Part shown: piece by piece, positions 32,330 through 43,639 of the stretch
Numbering within the stretch: position 1 is the first letter of the stretch
Layout of the letters: each line of letters begins with the position of its first letter
From: Ascaphus truei
Taxonomy: Eukaryota > Chordata > Amphibia > Anura > Ascaphidae
Length of the DNA stretch: 64,000 nucleotides
Reading direction: 5' to 3'
Assembly: GCA_036426205.1 (NCBI GenBank)
Contig: CM071568.1
Location: 119,046,245-119,110,244 of the forward strand
The notes under the pieces: generated by a model
Databases searched by the model: none
What the model saw: only the letters and a program-made list of their open reading frames with translations
Told to the model about the DNA's origin: nothing
Program-made: the position numbers and the translations under genes

Positions 32330-33177
32330 TGTAGTCCCGGTAAGAAATGGGGGCTATATATCTTTCTCCTACTGGTGTAAGTCCTGTTAAGGGCAGGCCA
32401 CCAGTAGTTATCATGGGTTTTTCCCATGCACAAGCCCTGCCTTGAGTGATGGAGGCAGGCCTCTGACTCTGAGTGCAGGCCCTGAGCCAGAGGGGAGGTC
32501 CTGCTGACATCATGAGGGGTGCGGCTGTCTCTATTTAGTGGGCTGTTCCTGTAAGTGACAGGCGTTCAGCAGTTGAGTCTGTCCTGGGAGCAGAGGGTGC
32601 TGGAGCAGAGAGAGAGGAGATGGTCTTGGAGTTCGAAGGAGACAGGAGAGGAGACGCTCAGCACCTGGAGTAGAGCTGATAGCACTGTAGTAATGTGTAC
32701 CAATGCCCTCACCCTGCTGAGGGGGTGAGGAGGGAGATCTACCCTCACCCAGAGAGTACATCCTGGAGGTGGGGGTTGGGGTATTGAAGCCCCAAACAGC
32801 CCATCCTGCTAGGGTACAGCCTGGAGGAGAGGAGTGGAGGAGTAGACCTGTACATTTGGAAGCACTACTGCATATGAACTGCTGCGGTGCATGAACTGCT
32901 GTGTGTGGCTGCTGTGTGCTGCATCACTGTTACAAGGACAATAAAGACATTGCTGCTTTTATAAAAAGACTGTGTGAGATCTGGATCATTCGCCCACCCC
33001 ATATCCCTGGGGCTTATAGAGATGGAGGCGCTGCACCACAAGGACTGCTAAGAAGATGGAGGCATATACCCCAGAAGCCTGTCCCTGTTATCCCCAATAC
33101 TAACATGTAACTAGCCCTCACTACACCCTAGAGGTCCAAGCTGCAACCGGGGGGGGGGGCGGGGGACATGGGTTACA
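32330..33177 (+). repeat. 3' LTR of the unrecognised element
   Basis: TGTAGTCCCGG to GGGTTACA, starting directly after a purine run; a less likely start is TGTAAGTCC at 32376. AATAAAGACATTGC near 32939 is the polyadenylation signal. The downstream block CACCCCATATCCCTGGGGC followed by GATGGAGGCGCTGCACCA is shared with the antisense LTR at 38518-39275, which establishes the family. Confidence 0.7.
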
Positions 33178-33680
33178 TAGGCAAACTGAGCAGTGTCACA
33201 AATACAACCCTGAGGAAGGCGTAGTATCGCCGAAACGCGTAGGATAGTTATTTTTAGATTTTTGTCTTTACTAGTTGGCAGGAGATGACTGAAAGTCAAG
33301 TTTAATTTAGAAAGCCAGAAAGTAGAACCGGAGTGTTAGTGGCAAAGAGCGAATAGCATATAACATCACTGCCCAAAATCGTAACACCGGAAGTGCGAAG
33401 GAGAGTGTCAGAGAAGGAAGCTGACTCTTACCAGGATCCCAGGACACCAGCTGCTGCCTCTGAGGAAGTCCAGGAGATTATGCGACACCCCCCGAGTGAG
33501 ACTACCCGAGGGACAAGCGTGGTGGATGGGGAGACAGCTGCACCATCGATTCCAGCAATGGCTCCTGAGATTACACTGAATACCGTTGAACCAGAGGGAG
33601 ACTTCATTACTCGCTCCTAAGAACAGTTTGTGTGAAAGGCCACTCATCGCTCTTATCAGGCAATAGTTTCTGGTTTCTAG
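33178..33680 (+). mobile_element. PLE 5' region with hammerhead
   Basis: It begins right after the LTR and contains the ribozyme at 33204-33245. A leader follows, then a short open frame (33393-33620, RRRVSEKEADSYQDPRTPAAASEE) that may be the start of a PLE protein; I see no RT motif. It is cut near 33680 by the chromovirus remnant. Confidence 0.55.
33204..33245 (+). ncRNA. Hammerhead ribozyme of PLE
   Basis: CUGAGGA at 33210-33216, stem II GGCG-UAGUAU-CGCC (33218-33231), GAAA at 33232-33235, then CGCGU. All conserved boxes match the hammerhead consensus and stem II is perfect. Short stem III, as in other PLE ribozymes. Confidence 0.8.
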
Positions 33681-35071
33681 CACTTTCAATACTTCTGGGG
33701 TTCCAGCAGCAGATTCCAGAGTAAACTCGCTCCAAAATTCTTGGAAGAATATTCAAAAGACTCTACAGGAGGCAGTAATCAGACAAAAGACACAGGCGGA
33801 TCGCCATCTCCGTGAGGCACCCAGGTTTATGCCAGGAGACAAAGTGTGGCTTTCATCTAAGAACATAAGACTGAAGACACCTACACTGAAACTGGCCCCA
33901 AGATTCTTGGGCCCTTTCACCGTTCTCAAACAGGTCAATCCTGTGGCATACCGCTTGCAACTGCCTCAAGCTATGAGAATCCCGGTAGTCTTTCATATTG
34001 GTATCTCATTGTTAAAACCGGTTGTTCAAAGTTCTAATTTTTTTGATATCTCTCCTAAACTCCACCTGTCATCGTACAGGGTCAAGAAGAATTCGAATTT
34101 CAATCCATAATCGATTCCAGATACTCAAGAGGAGGAGTTCAATTCCTCGTACACTGGAAAGGCTTCATACCGGAGGAACTCTCATGGGTACCTCTTCATC
34201 AGATCCATGCTCCCGGCTTGTTAAGGTGGTTCCACACCAGGTTCCTGCACAAGCCTTATGGGAATTGTCCTGAGGCCGATCCTCAAGGAAGGGGGCTACT
34301 GTAAGGAATTGGGGAACACGTCCTCTGCGAAGTGTTCCCTCCTTACCTGTCATCTCTCAGACCTCCACTTTGGCACCAGCACTTGCGCGCACCCCCGCTC
34401 TGGTTACAGAGCGCACGCGAATGCGCAGCTCTCCTAATGTGCCACGGAGCTTAGCTCTGCCCCCTCGGACACGTTGCGCTTCTCTCACACGCGCCACGCA
34501 CATGTGACATCGTACACCGCTCCCCAGCTGTGTGGTAAGCTACCATTAAGCCACTTGACTCCTGTAGCCTATCGCGGCACTCGCCGGGGCCGCACCTCCG
34601 CTCCGCCTCCTGTTCTATTGGTTTCTGCTACACATATATACCCTGCTCATGCTCAGAGTCATTGCTGAGCATAACTAGTTGTAGCCTTGAGCTTCCACAT
34701 ATGTTGTGCCTTGCTCCCTGTCTTGTGCTTTCTCTCTGCAGCTTAACCCTACGTGTACCGACCCGGCTTGTTCTTGGAAACTCCTGTGGATATTGACCCC
34801 GGCTTACCCTCGACTCTGCTGACCTCTCCAACGCCGACAACGGCTATACAAACTTCCACAATTCTGACCTCTCCAACCCCAGACTTCGACCATTCTGATC
34901 TCTCCATTCCAAGACCTTGTATCTGGACTAACCCACTCTCTCCAACCCAGACCCGGCTACGTTGACAATCCGCCTGCCAGGCATGCTTCCGCTGCTGTGG
35001 GTGCATGGTTCAATACTTCCCCACCTCAGTACCGGGGTCCTGTCTTGCTCGTGGGCAGCGCAAGCATTACA
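33681..35071 (+). mobile_element. Second chromodomain Gypsy remnant with 3' LTR
   Basis: The integrase C-terminus starts near 33740 (NSWKNIQKTLQEA), continues with PGDKVWLSSKNIRLK, LAPRFLGPFTVLKQV and VFHIGISLLKP, then after a frameshift near 34080 a chromodomain (EEFEFQSIIDS, FLVHWKGFIPEELSWVPLHQ, LLRWFHTRF). A purine tract (AAGGAAGGGGG) and an LTR (34300-35071, TGTAAGGAATTGGGG to AAGCATTACA) follow. The 5' part is missing. It is related to the element at 13471 but clearly diverged, so the two represent different subfamilies or ages. Confidence 0.88.
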
Positions 35072-35890
35072 CATGCACATGAATGAGTGCTAAGGAATGC
35101 TACAGTTTATTGCCCTTTGGTGGATCAATTACATTTAGAATTATCTCTCATTTTCAAGTGTGTCCTGGGCACAATGCAACTATTTGAGATACTGAGACTC
35201 ATTAACTGTTGAGTAAACTAGTGTTATTGTGATTAGTGAGCACTTATATGATCCTTAAAATATACTACATTACTGCAATGTTCAAGGCATGGCCTTTAGT
35301 GTTTTCTAATCTTATGATGGGGACTTCTAAGCATGTAATATACATTATTTAGAAAAATACTCAACACCTGTCTGTGTGAGTGCACTGCTTATATCTTAAT
35401 AATCTTTGTTCTGATCTTCAAAGTTTTGTATACAGTGACATATAATGTACATCAGATTGATATATATTGTATAATATATGTACTGTCTTTTTCACTTAGC
35501 AGGTCAATCCCTCTCAAGACCCTCTGGGTCGACCAGTCTCGTTAGTCCCATTAACTGGGAGGGGGAAATCAACTGCTGCTCAATAGCCGTAAGGTCAAGG
35601 CAAGCAGGTGGTCTCCCTCCTGTTTTTCTTGTGTGATCCGCATTGCCAGCAAGCTTGCTCTTCATGTTGCCCTTTCTTTTGGTTCAGCACTTGTTAAGCA
35701 TTTCCACAGTGCAGGCAGTGTTTCCCAGGGCATCTATTCAGCTCAGAAACCTGCCCTAAATCCCCTGCTTCTCTTTGTGAGCACAATGCACCCACAGTTT
35801 TGACTGACTTTCCACCACTCCCTTTAAGAGTATCTCCAATTCCTCCAATTATTGAATGACCAGTTGGTCTAGCGGGATTTTGATAAACGT
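35072..35890. other. Unassigned interval
   Basis: Single-copy-looking AT-rich sequence to about 35500, then a moderately GC-balanced stretch with no motif, repeat or frame I can support. Confidence 0.4.
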
Positions 35891-35891
35891 T

Positions 35892-35948
35892 AGGTTATAT
35901 ATATATATGTGTGTATATATATATATATATATACACATATATGTGTGT
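35892..35948. repeat. (AT)n/(GT)n microsatellite
   Basis: Alternating AT with GTGTG interruptions, symmetric around its centre. Confidence 0.9.
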
Positions 35949-35989
35949 ACTTGCTTTGCTAGTCCCATGCTGTGCTTAAAAGCTGTGTG

Positions 35990-36180
35990 AACGGCGATGC
36001 ATCAGCTTGAATGAGCTCCATGTGAATGGATATTCCAGGCAAAAGGTGACACATTGCGTGCTCATTTGCATGTCATTTCCCAGAATCCCTTGATGCAGTG
36101 AGAGCAGTGTATGCTAGGTGATAATTGTTGAAAGGCAGGGTTGCAGACCTGTCTAAGACATGTGAATGTGCTCACAAGTG
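35990..36180 (+). repeat. Dispersed repeat copy
   Basis: It contains GCTCATTTGCATGTCATTTC, CCAGAATCCCTTGATGCAGT and downstream GGTGATAATTGTTGAAAGG. It matches the antisense copy at 861-972 along its right half and the degraded copy at 45310-45420 in its core. Family not identified; no terminal repeats visible. Confidence 0.6.
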
Positions 36181-37129
36181 ATATTCTTTATTGACTATAT
36201 GCTAACGGTGGAGGTTTTGTGTTGCCTTTTTCACCCACCTTAATTAAAAAAAAAATATATAAATTATTATATATATATATATGACAAAAAACAACACAAA
36301 AATATGTAGCGCTCAGGTGGATATGAGTTATAATATTAATAGTAATAATTATATTATAACTAATAAATATATACTAAGAAAAAATAGCACACAATTAACT
36401 AAATATAACTACAAACCATAACGTGATCGTGATAAAGAATAAGTCCAATAAAAATGTTCCATTTTAAACAAAAATCCAGGGAGATTAGAGTCCCAGATGA
36501 AGATCCAGATAGAAGTGGTATAGCCAACCACTACGAATCTAAGAACAAAAAACAAACAGAAGCGCAAGCTCCATAGCACGTAACTGTTTAAACATTAAAG
36601 TACATTTATTTAAAAAACTGCAGCCCAAAGGAAATGCACTTACAGGATTAAAAAAAGCAACCATAAGTGGGAGAGAAATCTCTATGTGTAGTCATCTGCG
36701 AGGGCGGGGGGGGGGGTCCCAGGTAGGCAGGGTACATCTGCACAGCTTGTAGCCACTGGCGGGGTGAATCAGTGGATGCAGGGCATTGGTTGTAGGGTGC
36801 ACCAAGATGTAAGGGGTTGGTGGTTTCAGGGTGCAGTATGATCCTATGGAGGTGCTGGTTTTAGTACTATTGAGGTATTTAACCTCTTACACACTAAAAA
36901 AGGTGTCTTTTCCAACAGGTGAAGGGTAAAAAAAAGACACATCTTCATTCAGTTCAAGCTGTGTTAAATTTAGACGATAGATACTTATCCTATATTTGCA
37001 TTTACAGTATATTTATTACGATGAAGACAAGCAAAAAAACCACAGGGTAACTTTATTAGTAAAAGCTGAAGCATAGCTGCAGAGGGGGCACTTGGTCTGT
37101 GAGTATTGTTCATCTGACATACATGCATA
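36181..37129. other. Unassigned, partly PLE-terminus-like
   Basis: An AT stretch at 36247-36282 is followed by sequence with CCAATAAAAATG and TACATTTATTTAAAAAACTGC blocks reminiscent of the PLE arms in this window, but with no ribozyme box or matched arm. A G-run of 10 lies at 36706. No coding capacity. Confidence 0.3.
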
Positions 37130-38203
37130 TGTAGCCGAGTCCCACTACCCTGCCTCCAGTGCAGGAGAGCTGGTCAGTTGTTCCCCGGAGCTCCACATGA
37201 TCGGGAGGGGGGCGGACATTTTGTGAGTCACGCATGCGCTGAGCGGCGTGGTGCGCATGTGCAGACTGAGGAGGTGATGGCCATCTTAGAATGGCTAAGC
37301 ATAGAGTATAGCAAAACTAAATTTCTCAAAATCCCTAGAGGGAGGGACTTCCCACGTGGGGCCGTGCCAGCTAATGGGATTTGCGCAGGCAGGAGGAAGA
37401 GGATATCCTCCGCACGCGGAAAGCCGCAAGGCAGTTCCGACGGAGGCACCAAGGCAACAGGTAGTGTCAAGGGAGCAGTAGCTTCCTGGGATAGGCATAG
37501 ACCATGCCCCAGGCCACAGTTTGGCCCTGAACCAAATCAGAAGAGTGTTGCCAGGAAGGCCCTAGATAGGGACTCTTACCATAAGTGGAATTAGCACTTC
37601 TGCCTGGGACCAGACCACAGGACCTTGAGACATTGTGTGAGACCCTCCGGCTGGAGCTCACCTGAGAGGAGGATCAGGCCCCTTAGGAGAGAGGGGATTT
37701 GTGTTGGACGCCCCACTACATGGGACCCATTGCAATTCATCGCGACAAGCAGCAGCTGGGTACTGGAGTACCCAAGCAGATACCCAACATGCACCTACAT
37801 CCACAGGGAGTAGAGCTACATCACATTTGGGTTGGACTTGCTGGGACAGGACACCAGGGGTATTGGTGCCCCACAGCACCCTCAGTACTTTGGGGGAACC
37901 ACCAAGTGTTATGTCACTCTGGTTATACTGTGAGTACAGTTGATATATGTTATATGTTAGTATGTGTGTACAGTAAACCTTAATTATATACATTGCATGG
38001 TGTTCTTAACTGTGTACTGTTCCTATGAGGGTTTATCCCACCAAGGTTGGGATCCCTCATAGGTGAAGGCATTGCACTGCAAGGAGAAATGGCTCACCCC
38101 AGGCTCCCAGAGGTGGAGGCTTAGTCTCCTTTTAGCAAACGGGTATAGCAGCATGAAAAGTTGCCTCATAGTTCCCTTAGGCATAGGGAAAGGGGGCTAT
38201 ACA
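37130..38203 (+). mobile_element. Probable solo LTR (TGTAG...TACA family)
   Basis: Begins TGTAGCCGAGTC and ends GGGGGCTATACA, complementary termini. Its right third contains AGTAAACCTT and AGGTGGAGGC near the positions of equivalent blocks in the LTRs at 32330 and 38518, so it is a distant relative in plus orientation. No matching short duplication is visible at its borders, so the limits are tentative. Confidence 0.55.
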
Positions 38204-38517
38204 TTCAAACAGATGTAGCAGCCATTATTGTTCCCACTGGTGTGTTGTAGTGTGACACACACAACGTGCCCGCAAGAGCAGCTGTGTATTTTAGTATATG
38301 CAACTGTAACAATCCTAGGTAAATCCCATATTTGAATCATGTCTCAATCACCCCTTGATGTGTGTATTTTAGTATTTGCAACAGTAACAATCCTAGGTAA
38401 ATCCCATATTTGAATCCTGTCTCAATCACCATTTGATATGTGTATTTTAGTATATGCAACTGTAACAATCCTAGGTAAATCCCACATTTGAATCTTGTCT
38501 CAATCACCCCTTGTGTG

Positions 38518-39275
38518 TGTAGCCCCTTGAACCCCCCAATCTCACATAGGGTGTCCTAGGGTGTCTCAAGCTCAGGCTACATGTGTGTGTGTGGTGTGTA
38601 CCTGCTGGCAACAGGAGGGCCTGAGTCTCCCGCGGTGACATGGGGGACAACAGGACAGGTTTCTGAGGTTGTGCCTTCGTTCTCCTCAATGGTGCAGCGC
38701 CTCCATCTCCTGCAGGCCCCAGGGATATGGGGTGGAATCGCTACAGCAGAACTTCTCGCCCAGGGATGAGAGATTCCAGTCTCACATACTGTCTCTTTAA
38801 ATCAGGACCCTTTATTCAAGTCCAGCAGCAGATTATAGCACATAGGTACAGGCAGTCGTTCTCAGCCGGCTGTCTCCCTTCAGGATGTCCCCCTGACGCC
38901 ACTCTGGGCCTAGGGCCACCCAAAGTGGGTCTAGCTCTTCCCCTGCCCCGTATGCAGGGCAGTAGTTATTTGGTACACCTATTGCCCTATAGGTCTAACA
39001 GCTCTACTCCTTCTCCTCTCACTAGCTAACTCACACTCTGACACTACAGAACCACAACTCCACTAAATAGGAAATGCAACTGCCCTAAGTAGCTTCAGCA
39101 GGCACCACCTCTGTGTCTCTTGATTGGACACAGAGTCAGGTGACCTACCTTCACTTCCTTAGTGCAGCTGCTTGAGGTGGGGGAAACCCATAATTACTCC
39201 TGGCAAACCTGCCCTTACACAGGAATTATTGCCAGGAGGAGAACAGAAATATAGCCCAAACCTCACAGGGCTACA
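38518..39275 (-). mobile_element. 758-bp solo LTR, antisense, inside satellite
   Basis: Plus strand TGTAGCCCCTTG to ACAGGGCTACA; the ends form TGTAGCCC/GGGCTACA. TGTG on both sides (38514-38517 and 39276-39279) is the likely 4-bp target duplication, and the satellite resumes in register. The minus strand carries GAATAAAGGGTCC (near 38812), followed by the family block CACCCCATATCCCTGGGGC. Homologous to the LTR at 32330-33177. Confidence 0.88.
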
Positions 39276-39520
39276 TGTGTATTTTAGTATATGCAACTGT
39301 AACAATCCTAGGTAAATCCCATATTTGAATCCTGTCTCAATCACCATTTGATATGTGTATTTTAGTATATGCAACTGTAATAATCCTAGGTAAATCCCAT
39401 ATTTGAATCCTGTCTCAATCCCCCCTTGTGTGTATTTTAGTATATGCAACTGTAACAATCCTAGGTAAATCCCATATTTGAATCCTGTCTCGATTACCCC
39501 TTGATGTGTGTATTTTAGTA

Positions 39521-40352
39521 GATCAGTAAAATGAAGAGTACAAAGTGATTGTACCCCAAAGAAAATTCACTTAAATGCACACCACATTAAAATATAACCT
39601 TTATTATTATAACTTAAAACATATGTTACCGAGTGTGTATGTAATGGTGTTAAAAAGAAATTAAATCAAATAACACACGCACCAAAAGTCCCCTCTCATA
39701 TATAACCACTACTACTAAGTAAATAATTGTAGGGTGGTGCGGATTAAATGGTGCAATCAGCTTAGGTGGAATAACCACTAAATAAGTGAATAGCACAGAT
39801 GGTATAATTATGGTATTGACAGCGGAGAGACTAGTTAGTGAATGTTACATAACTAGTTATTAGCTCACTACCAATGAAATACTTGGTATATAATGTAATG
39901 CTAGGTTGCTTAAAGGAAGTTGCTATTAGGCACATGAATATAACATTGATACCTTTTAGCATTGCCCACATTACACTTGTATGATTGATAAATGTATACA
40001 TGTGAATTACAATGGAGTAAGATAATACAGCCACAGGTGCCACTTGAACCCACACCAGTGAGCCTTTAGCACCCTTACACAGCACATGTACACTTAGAGC
40101 GTGGTAACTACACAAGTGCCTCACGAGGCACAATGTGAGACTTGAACAGCACTTGGTAGAGAGCAGATATATTCCCCTCACTGGTAAAATACCAATATGC
40201 ACTAAATTAATAGCATATATAAGATATTACACTGATATGCTGACTGAGAAACACTGTACTTAAACAGCTCCATAACGGAGACTGATGACGACATCATGTG
40301 CCCAACGCACTTTTCCCTCCAGCTACGGAGCTTCGTCAGGGTCAATTTGTTT
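39521..40352 (-). mobile_element. PLE terminal piece inside satellite
   Basis: The left part (GAAAATTCACTTAAATGCAC, then CTTAAAACATATGTTACC) is homologous to the arm of the PLE at 17717-17855. The right end is a hammerhead (40300-40344) followed within 10 bases by resumption of the satellite. No long target duplication is visible. On the minus strand the ribozyme is at the 5' end, so the piece looks like a terminal-repeat unit starting at or near the ribozyme. Confidence 0.75.
40300..40344 (-). ncRNA. Hammerhead ribozyme of PLE
   Basis: Minus strand: CUGACGA (40339-40333), stem II GCUCC-GUAGCU-GGAGG, GAAA (40315-40312), AGUGCGUUGGG. Boxes intact; sister of the motif at 18362-18406 with a compensated loop difference. 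Confidence 0.75.
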
Positions 40353-40755
40353 GTATATGCAACTGTAACAATCCTAGGAAAATCCCATATTTGAATCCTG
40401 TCTCAATCACCAGTTGATGTGTGTATTTTAGTATATGCAACTGTAATAATCCTAGGTAAATCCCATATTTGAATCCTGTCTCAATCACCATTTAATATGT
40501 GTATTTTAGTACTGTATATGCAACTGTAACAATCCAAGGTAAATCCCATATTTGAATCCTGTCTCAATCACCTCTTGATGTGTATATTTAAGTACAGTAT
40601 ATGCAACTGTAACAATCCTAGGTAAATCCCATATTTGAATCCTGTCTCAATCACTCCTTGATGTACTTATTTTAGTATATGTAACTGTAACAATCCTAGG
40701 TAAATCCCATATTTGAAACCTGTTTAATCACCCCTTGATCTGTGTATTTTAGTAC

Positions 40756-41647
40756 TGTGGCGGCCGACCTGAGTCTAAATTGGCTAGATCCGCGGCTCTC
40801 AGATTATCTCGGTCAGGTGCATATTTTTTTTTTTTTGGTCCGGAGTGAATTGCGTTATTTTAGCGCTCGTGATATTAGCATTTTATTCTCGCTGTCTGCA
40901 ATACTGCAATGCCGTGTAAAAACTCAGGGGGAAATTTGCGAGCTGTTGTCTTGGAAGTCTAATACCTACGTCAGTACACAGTCTGTTTGTGCGCGCGCAG
41001 TAATTCTAAATTTGCATATTTAAAGTATACATGCATTTGCAGTGCTGTGCTGTACTGTACAGTATGTCTCATTTGAAAATTGTTGAAACGCATAGGCGTG
41101 TACAGTACTGTAACAGTGTCACATTTTGGCATATGCAGCGCTCTCCCCTCGCTCAGGATAATTAACTGCACTATATTTCAACTTCTTATCTTCTCTACAA
41201 TGCAGTACATCTCTCCCACACCATTCATTTGAATGTGTGTCTGTTTCAATCACATTCCTGCTTCACAGCAGGTGATTACTGCGCATGCGCCTGTAACTTG
41301 GCCCACCACTGCTTGCTTGAGTGAGTGAGTGACCAAAAAAAAACAAACATTTTTTTTATTCTAATTTTTTTAGTTTTATTATCTCCACAAGCCTGCAAAA
41401 ACCGTCTTGATACTGTATTACAATACTCAATCTGTGCTGTAGCTTTTGACTGCGACCCTGTGCGTTTGACTGCACATGGTTGATTTGTGTGCTTTTTACA
41501 TACTGTATTTGGGGGTGTAGGGATCATATTATTATGATGAACTGCCTTTTGAAATTAAAGTATGTAATTATCTTTGAACTTCATGCAGCTGTACCCTTTA
41601 GCCCCCTCCCCCACGAACACACACAAGGCTCGCTCAAGGATTTGAAA
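40756..41647. other. Unassigned interval
   Basis: CpG-containing sequence (40756-41010), several AGTACTGTA-like words, and a CGCATGCGCC at 41282. A GAGTGAGTGACCAAAAAAA block at 41318 recurs at 42267, so this region and 42.2 kb share an older duplication. Confidence 0.4.
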
Positions 41648-41943
41648 CTCCACAGAGTCATTAATTTTCTGAAGCTTGACATTGTGTTCTTAATCCAACC
41701 ATAGCAGAGCGTCAATCACCTCACTGCGCCTACGTGTAATCCTCTTTGAGATGGAGCTAGCTGATTACTGCGCATGACTCACCCAACCCCCCCCTCCACA
41801 GAGTCATTAATTTTCTGAAGCTTGACATTGTGTTCTTAATCCGTCCATAGCCAAGCGTCAGCCACCTCACTGCGCCTGCGTGTAATCCTCTTTGAGATGG
41901 GAGCTAGCTGATTACTGTGCATGACTCACCCAACCCCCCCCCC
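41648..41943 (+). repeat. Tandem duplication, two units of about 146 bp
   Basis: Units start at 41648 and 41794 with CTCCACAGAGTCATTAATTT and run through CACCTCACTGCGCCT and GCTAGCTGATTACTG to a C-run after ACTCACCCAACC. They differ at about eight positions. A third, degraded part (TTGCCATTGTGTTTTTAATC) is at 42208. Function unknown. Confidence 0.88.
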
Positions 41944-42301
41944 CCCAACCCTTTGAGGCTTTGTTTACGGTAACGCTTTGGAAACTCCCTTCTCGAATAT
42001 GATATGTAAATCTGATTTGCACAGCATTGTGAGAATAGAGAGTTAAAAAAAAACATTAACTGATTCATGTTGTTTTGTCATTCATTCTTTTTCTTTGGTG
42101 TACTGTAGGTGTGGGGGGGAGGGGGCGGTTGTCAATGATTTAGATTAGCAGGAATGTAAATAAATATTTATTTTACCAGGAACAAAAAAAATAAATATAA
42201 AACGCTTGCCATTGTGTTTTTAATCAGTCCCTAGCAGAGCATCACCTCTCTATGCGCCAGCATGTTTGAGTGAGTGACCAAAAAAAAAAAAATGTTATTA
42301 T

Positions 42302-43383
42302 AATTTTTTTTTTTTTTTTTATAACTTGAGTTTTATTGGAAAAGGCATACAAAATGTACAGTACAGAATATGGGTTTAAAATGGCAACTTGTGTACATTG
42401 GATGTACATAAAACAATGTAGATCATTCAGGCTTATTGGTGTAGATGGTGTAATCATGTGGTTTTTCGGTCCCTACTCGGCCACATGATGTATGAATAAA
42501 TCATATAGTAAGAGCAATAATAAAAATAATAACCAGGATTAAATTACAATGGAAATATGTATATACATATATAAAATAAAATACGTTCAACCTAATAAAA
42601 AAAAAAAAAAAAAAAACTCGGGGGGGGAGAGAGGGTGTGGGAAGGGGGGAAGTTGTGGGGGGAAAGGGGGGGAAGGGACGGAGATCTAGTCCTCGGGTTG
42701 ATCTTGAGGTCATATTGGGAGTCTAGTCCCTCTTCGTTAGTTGCGTGTTCGTTTGTCTATGTTGACTCCCCAGAGGAGAACGCATCTGGTAATATTAATG
42801 CCAAATTGTGGTACTCTCAATCCCCGGGATATCTGTCTGTGCCAGCCAAGGCGTCCAGACTTTTAGAAAATTGTCGCCAGTGTCGTTAACTAAACTGGTT
42901 AACTTATCCATCTGGCAGATGAACCAAATACGATTTCGAATCTTTGGGATGTTTGGTATATCAGGGCATTTCCACAGTGCTGCGATCTCGCATCTCGTTG
43001 CGAGTGCAAAATGTGCTATTAGCTTGGAATTTGCTTTTGATAGGCCCGGCAGCGGTCTGTTTAGCAAGAACAGCCACGGGTCAGGGTGAATTGTGAGGTC
43101 AAAAACCCTCTGGATCCAATTTCTGATTTCATCCCAAATCGGGAGTATTTTTGGGCAAGACCACAGCATGTGTAACAAATCTGCTGATCCGCCACACTGC
43201 TTGGGGCATAGTGGGGAGGATCCCTGTATGTATTTAGATAAATTCAGTGGGGTGAGGTACCACCTCATGAGGACCTTATATGCGTTCTCCTTTAGGGTGG
43301 TACATATGGAGCTTTTGGCGGAGGCCAAGTAGATAGCGCTCCATTCCTCCTCCTCTAGGGTTTCCCCTAGGTCTGTTTCCCAC
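42302..43383 (-). mobile_element. L1-type LINE, copy 1, 3' end
   Basis: On the minus strand: ORF2 C-terminus (KSSICTTLKENAYKVLMRWY, LCPKQCGGSADLLHMLWSC, IRNRIWFICQMDKL) from 43380 to about 42800. The 3' UTR with purine/pyrimidine-rich runs follows, with TTTTATTGG (AATAAAA in sense) and a poly(A) tail shown as T at 42306-42321. The upstream side is cut at 43384 by the Harbinger terminus, leaving the frame open up to the break (KWETDLGETLEEEEWSAIY). Confidence 0.88.
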
Positions 43384-43639
43384 TTAGGGCCTCATGCAGT
43401 AAGCGTCGATTAAGTGAAATCGGCAAGCTTACCGATTAGTCATGTTAATGGCGATTTTTCCTCTCCGTATGCAGTAAGTGCCGAATACATTCAAAATCAA
43501 CCCGAAAACAAATCCGCCCACTCTCACGATGATTATCCGATCACACACAGGTGTATCGGCGTGCGTGGCGGGGTGCTGATAGGTTGCCCAATCACAAATC
43601 TTGCTGAATCAGGCGAAACAAGCATGTATTGGATTGCGC

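Larger units (their letters stand above)
29746..33177 (+). mobile_element. LTR element with an unrecognised reading frame
   Basis: A broken plus-strand gene (about 30056-32163), a short 3' untranslated stretch, a polypurine run (GAGGGAGAG at 32321-32329) and an LTR (32330-33177) lie in the order of an LTR retrotransposon. A TTTGGCGCCAAACCC block at 29773 could be near the primer-binding region, but the 5' LTR is missing, replaced by a PLE fragment ending at about 29745. No protease, RT or integrase is present, so this is either a non-autonomous element or one with pol deleted. Related solo LTRs are at 37130, 38518 and 51770. Confidence 0.6.
38283..40755 (+). repeat. 78-bp satellite array, interrupted twice
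   Basis: About a dozen units start TGTGTATTTTAGTATATGCA and run on through CTGTAACAATCCTAGGTAAA and CCCATATTTGAATCCTGTCT. Starts are at 38283, 38361, 38439, 39276, 39354, 39429, 39507, 40420, 40498, 40579, about 40662 and 40741. The usual spacing is 78, with units of 75 and 81-83. A solo LTR (38518-39275) and a PLE piece (39521-40352) sit within units. Units are 90 per cent or more alike by eye. Confidence 0.95.

Noticed and set aside
38283..40755. Regularly spaced repeats resembling a CRISPR array
   Set aside because: The whole 78-bp unit is repeated with no variable spacers, and the genome is eukaryotic; it is a satellite.
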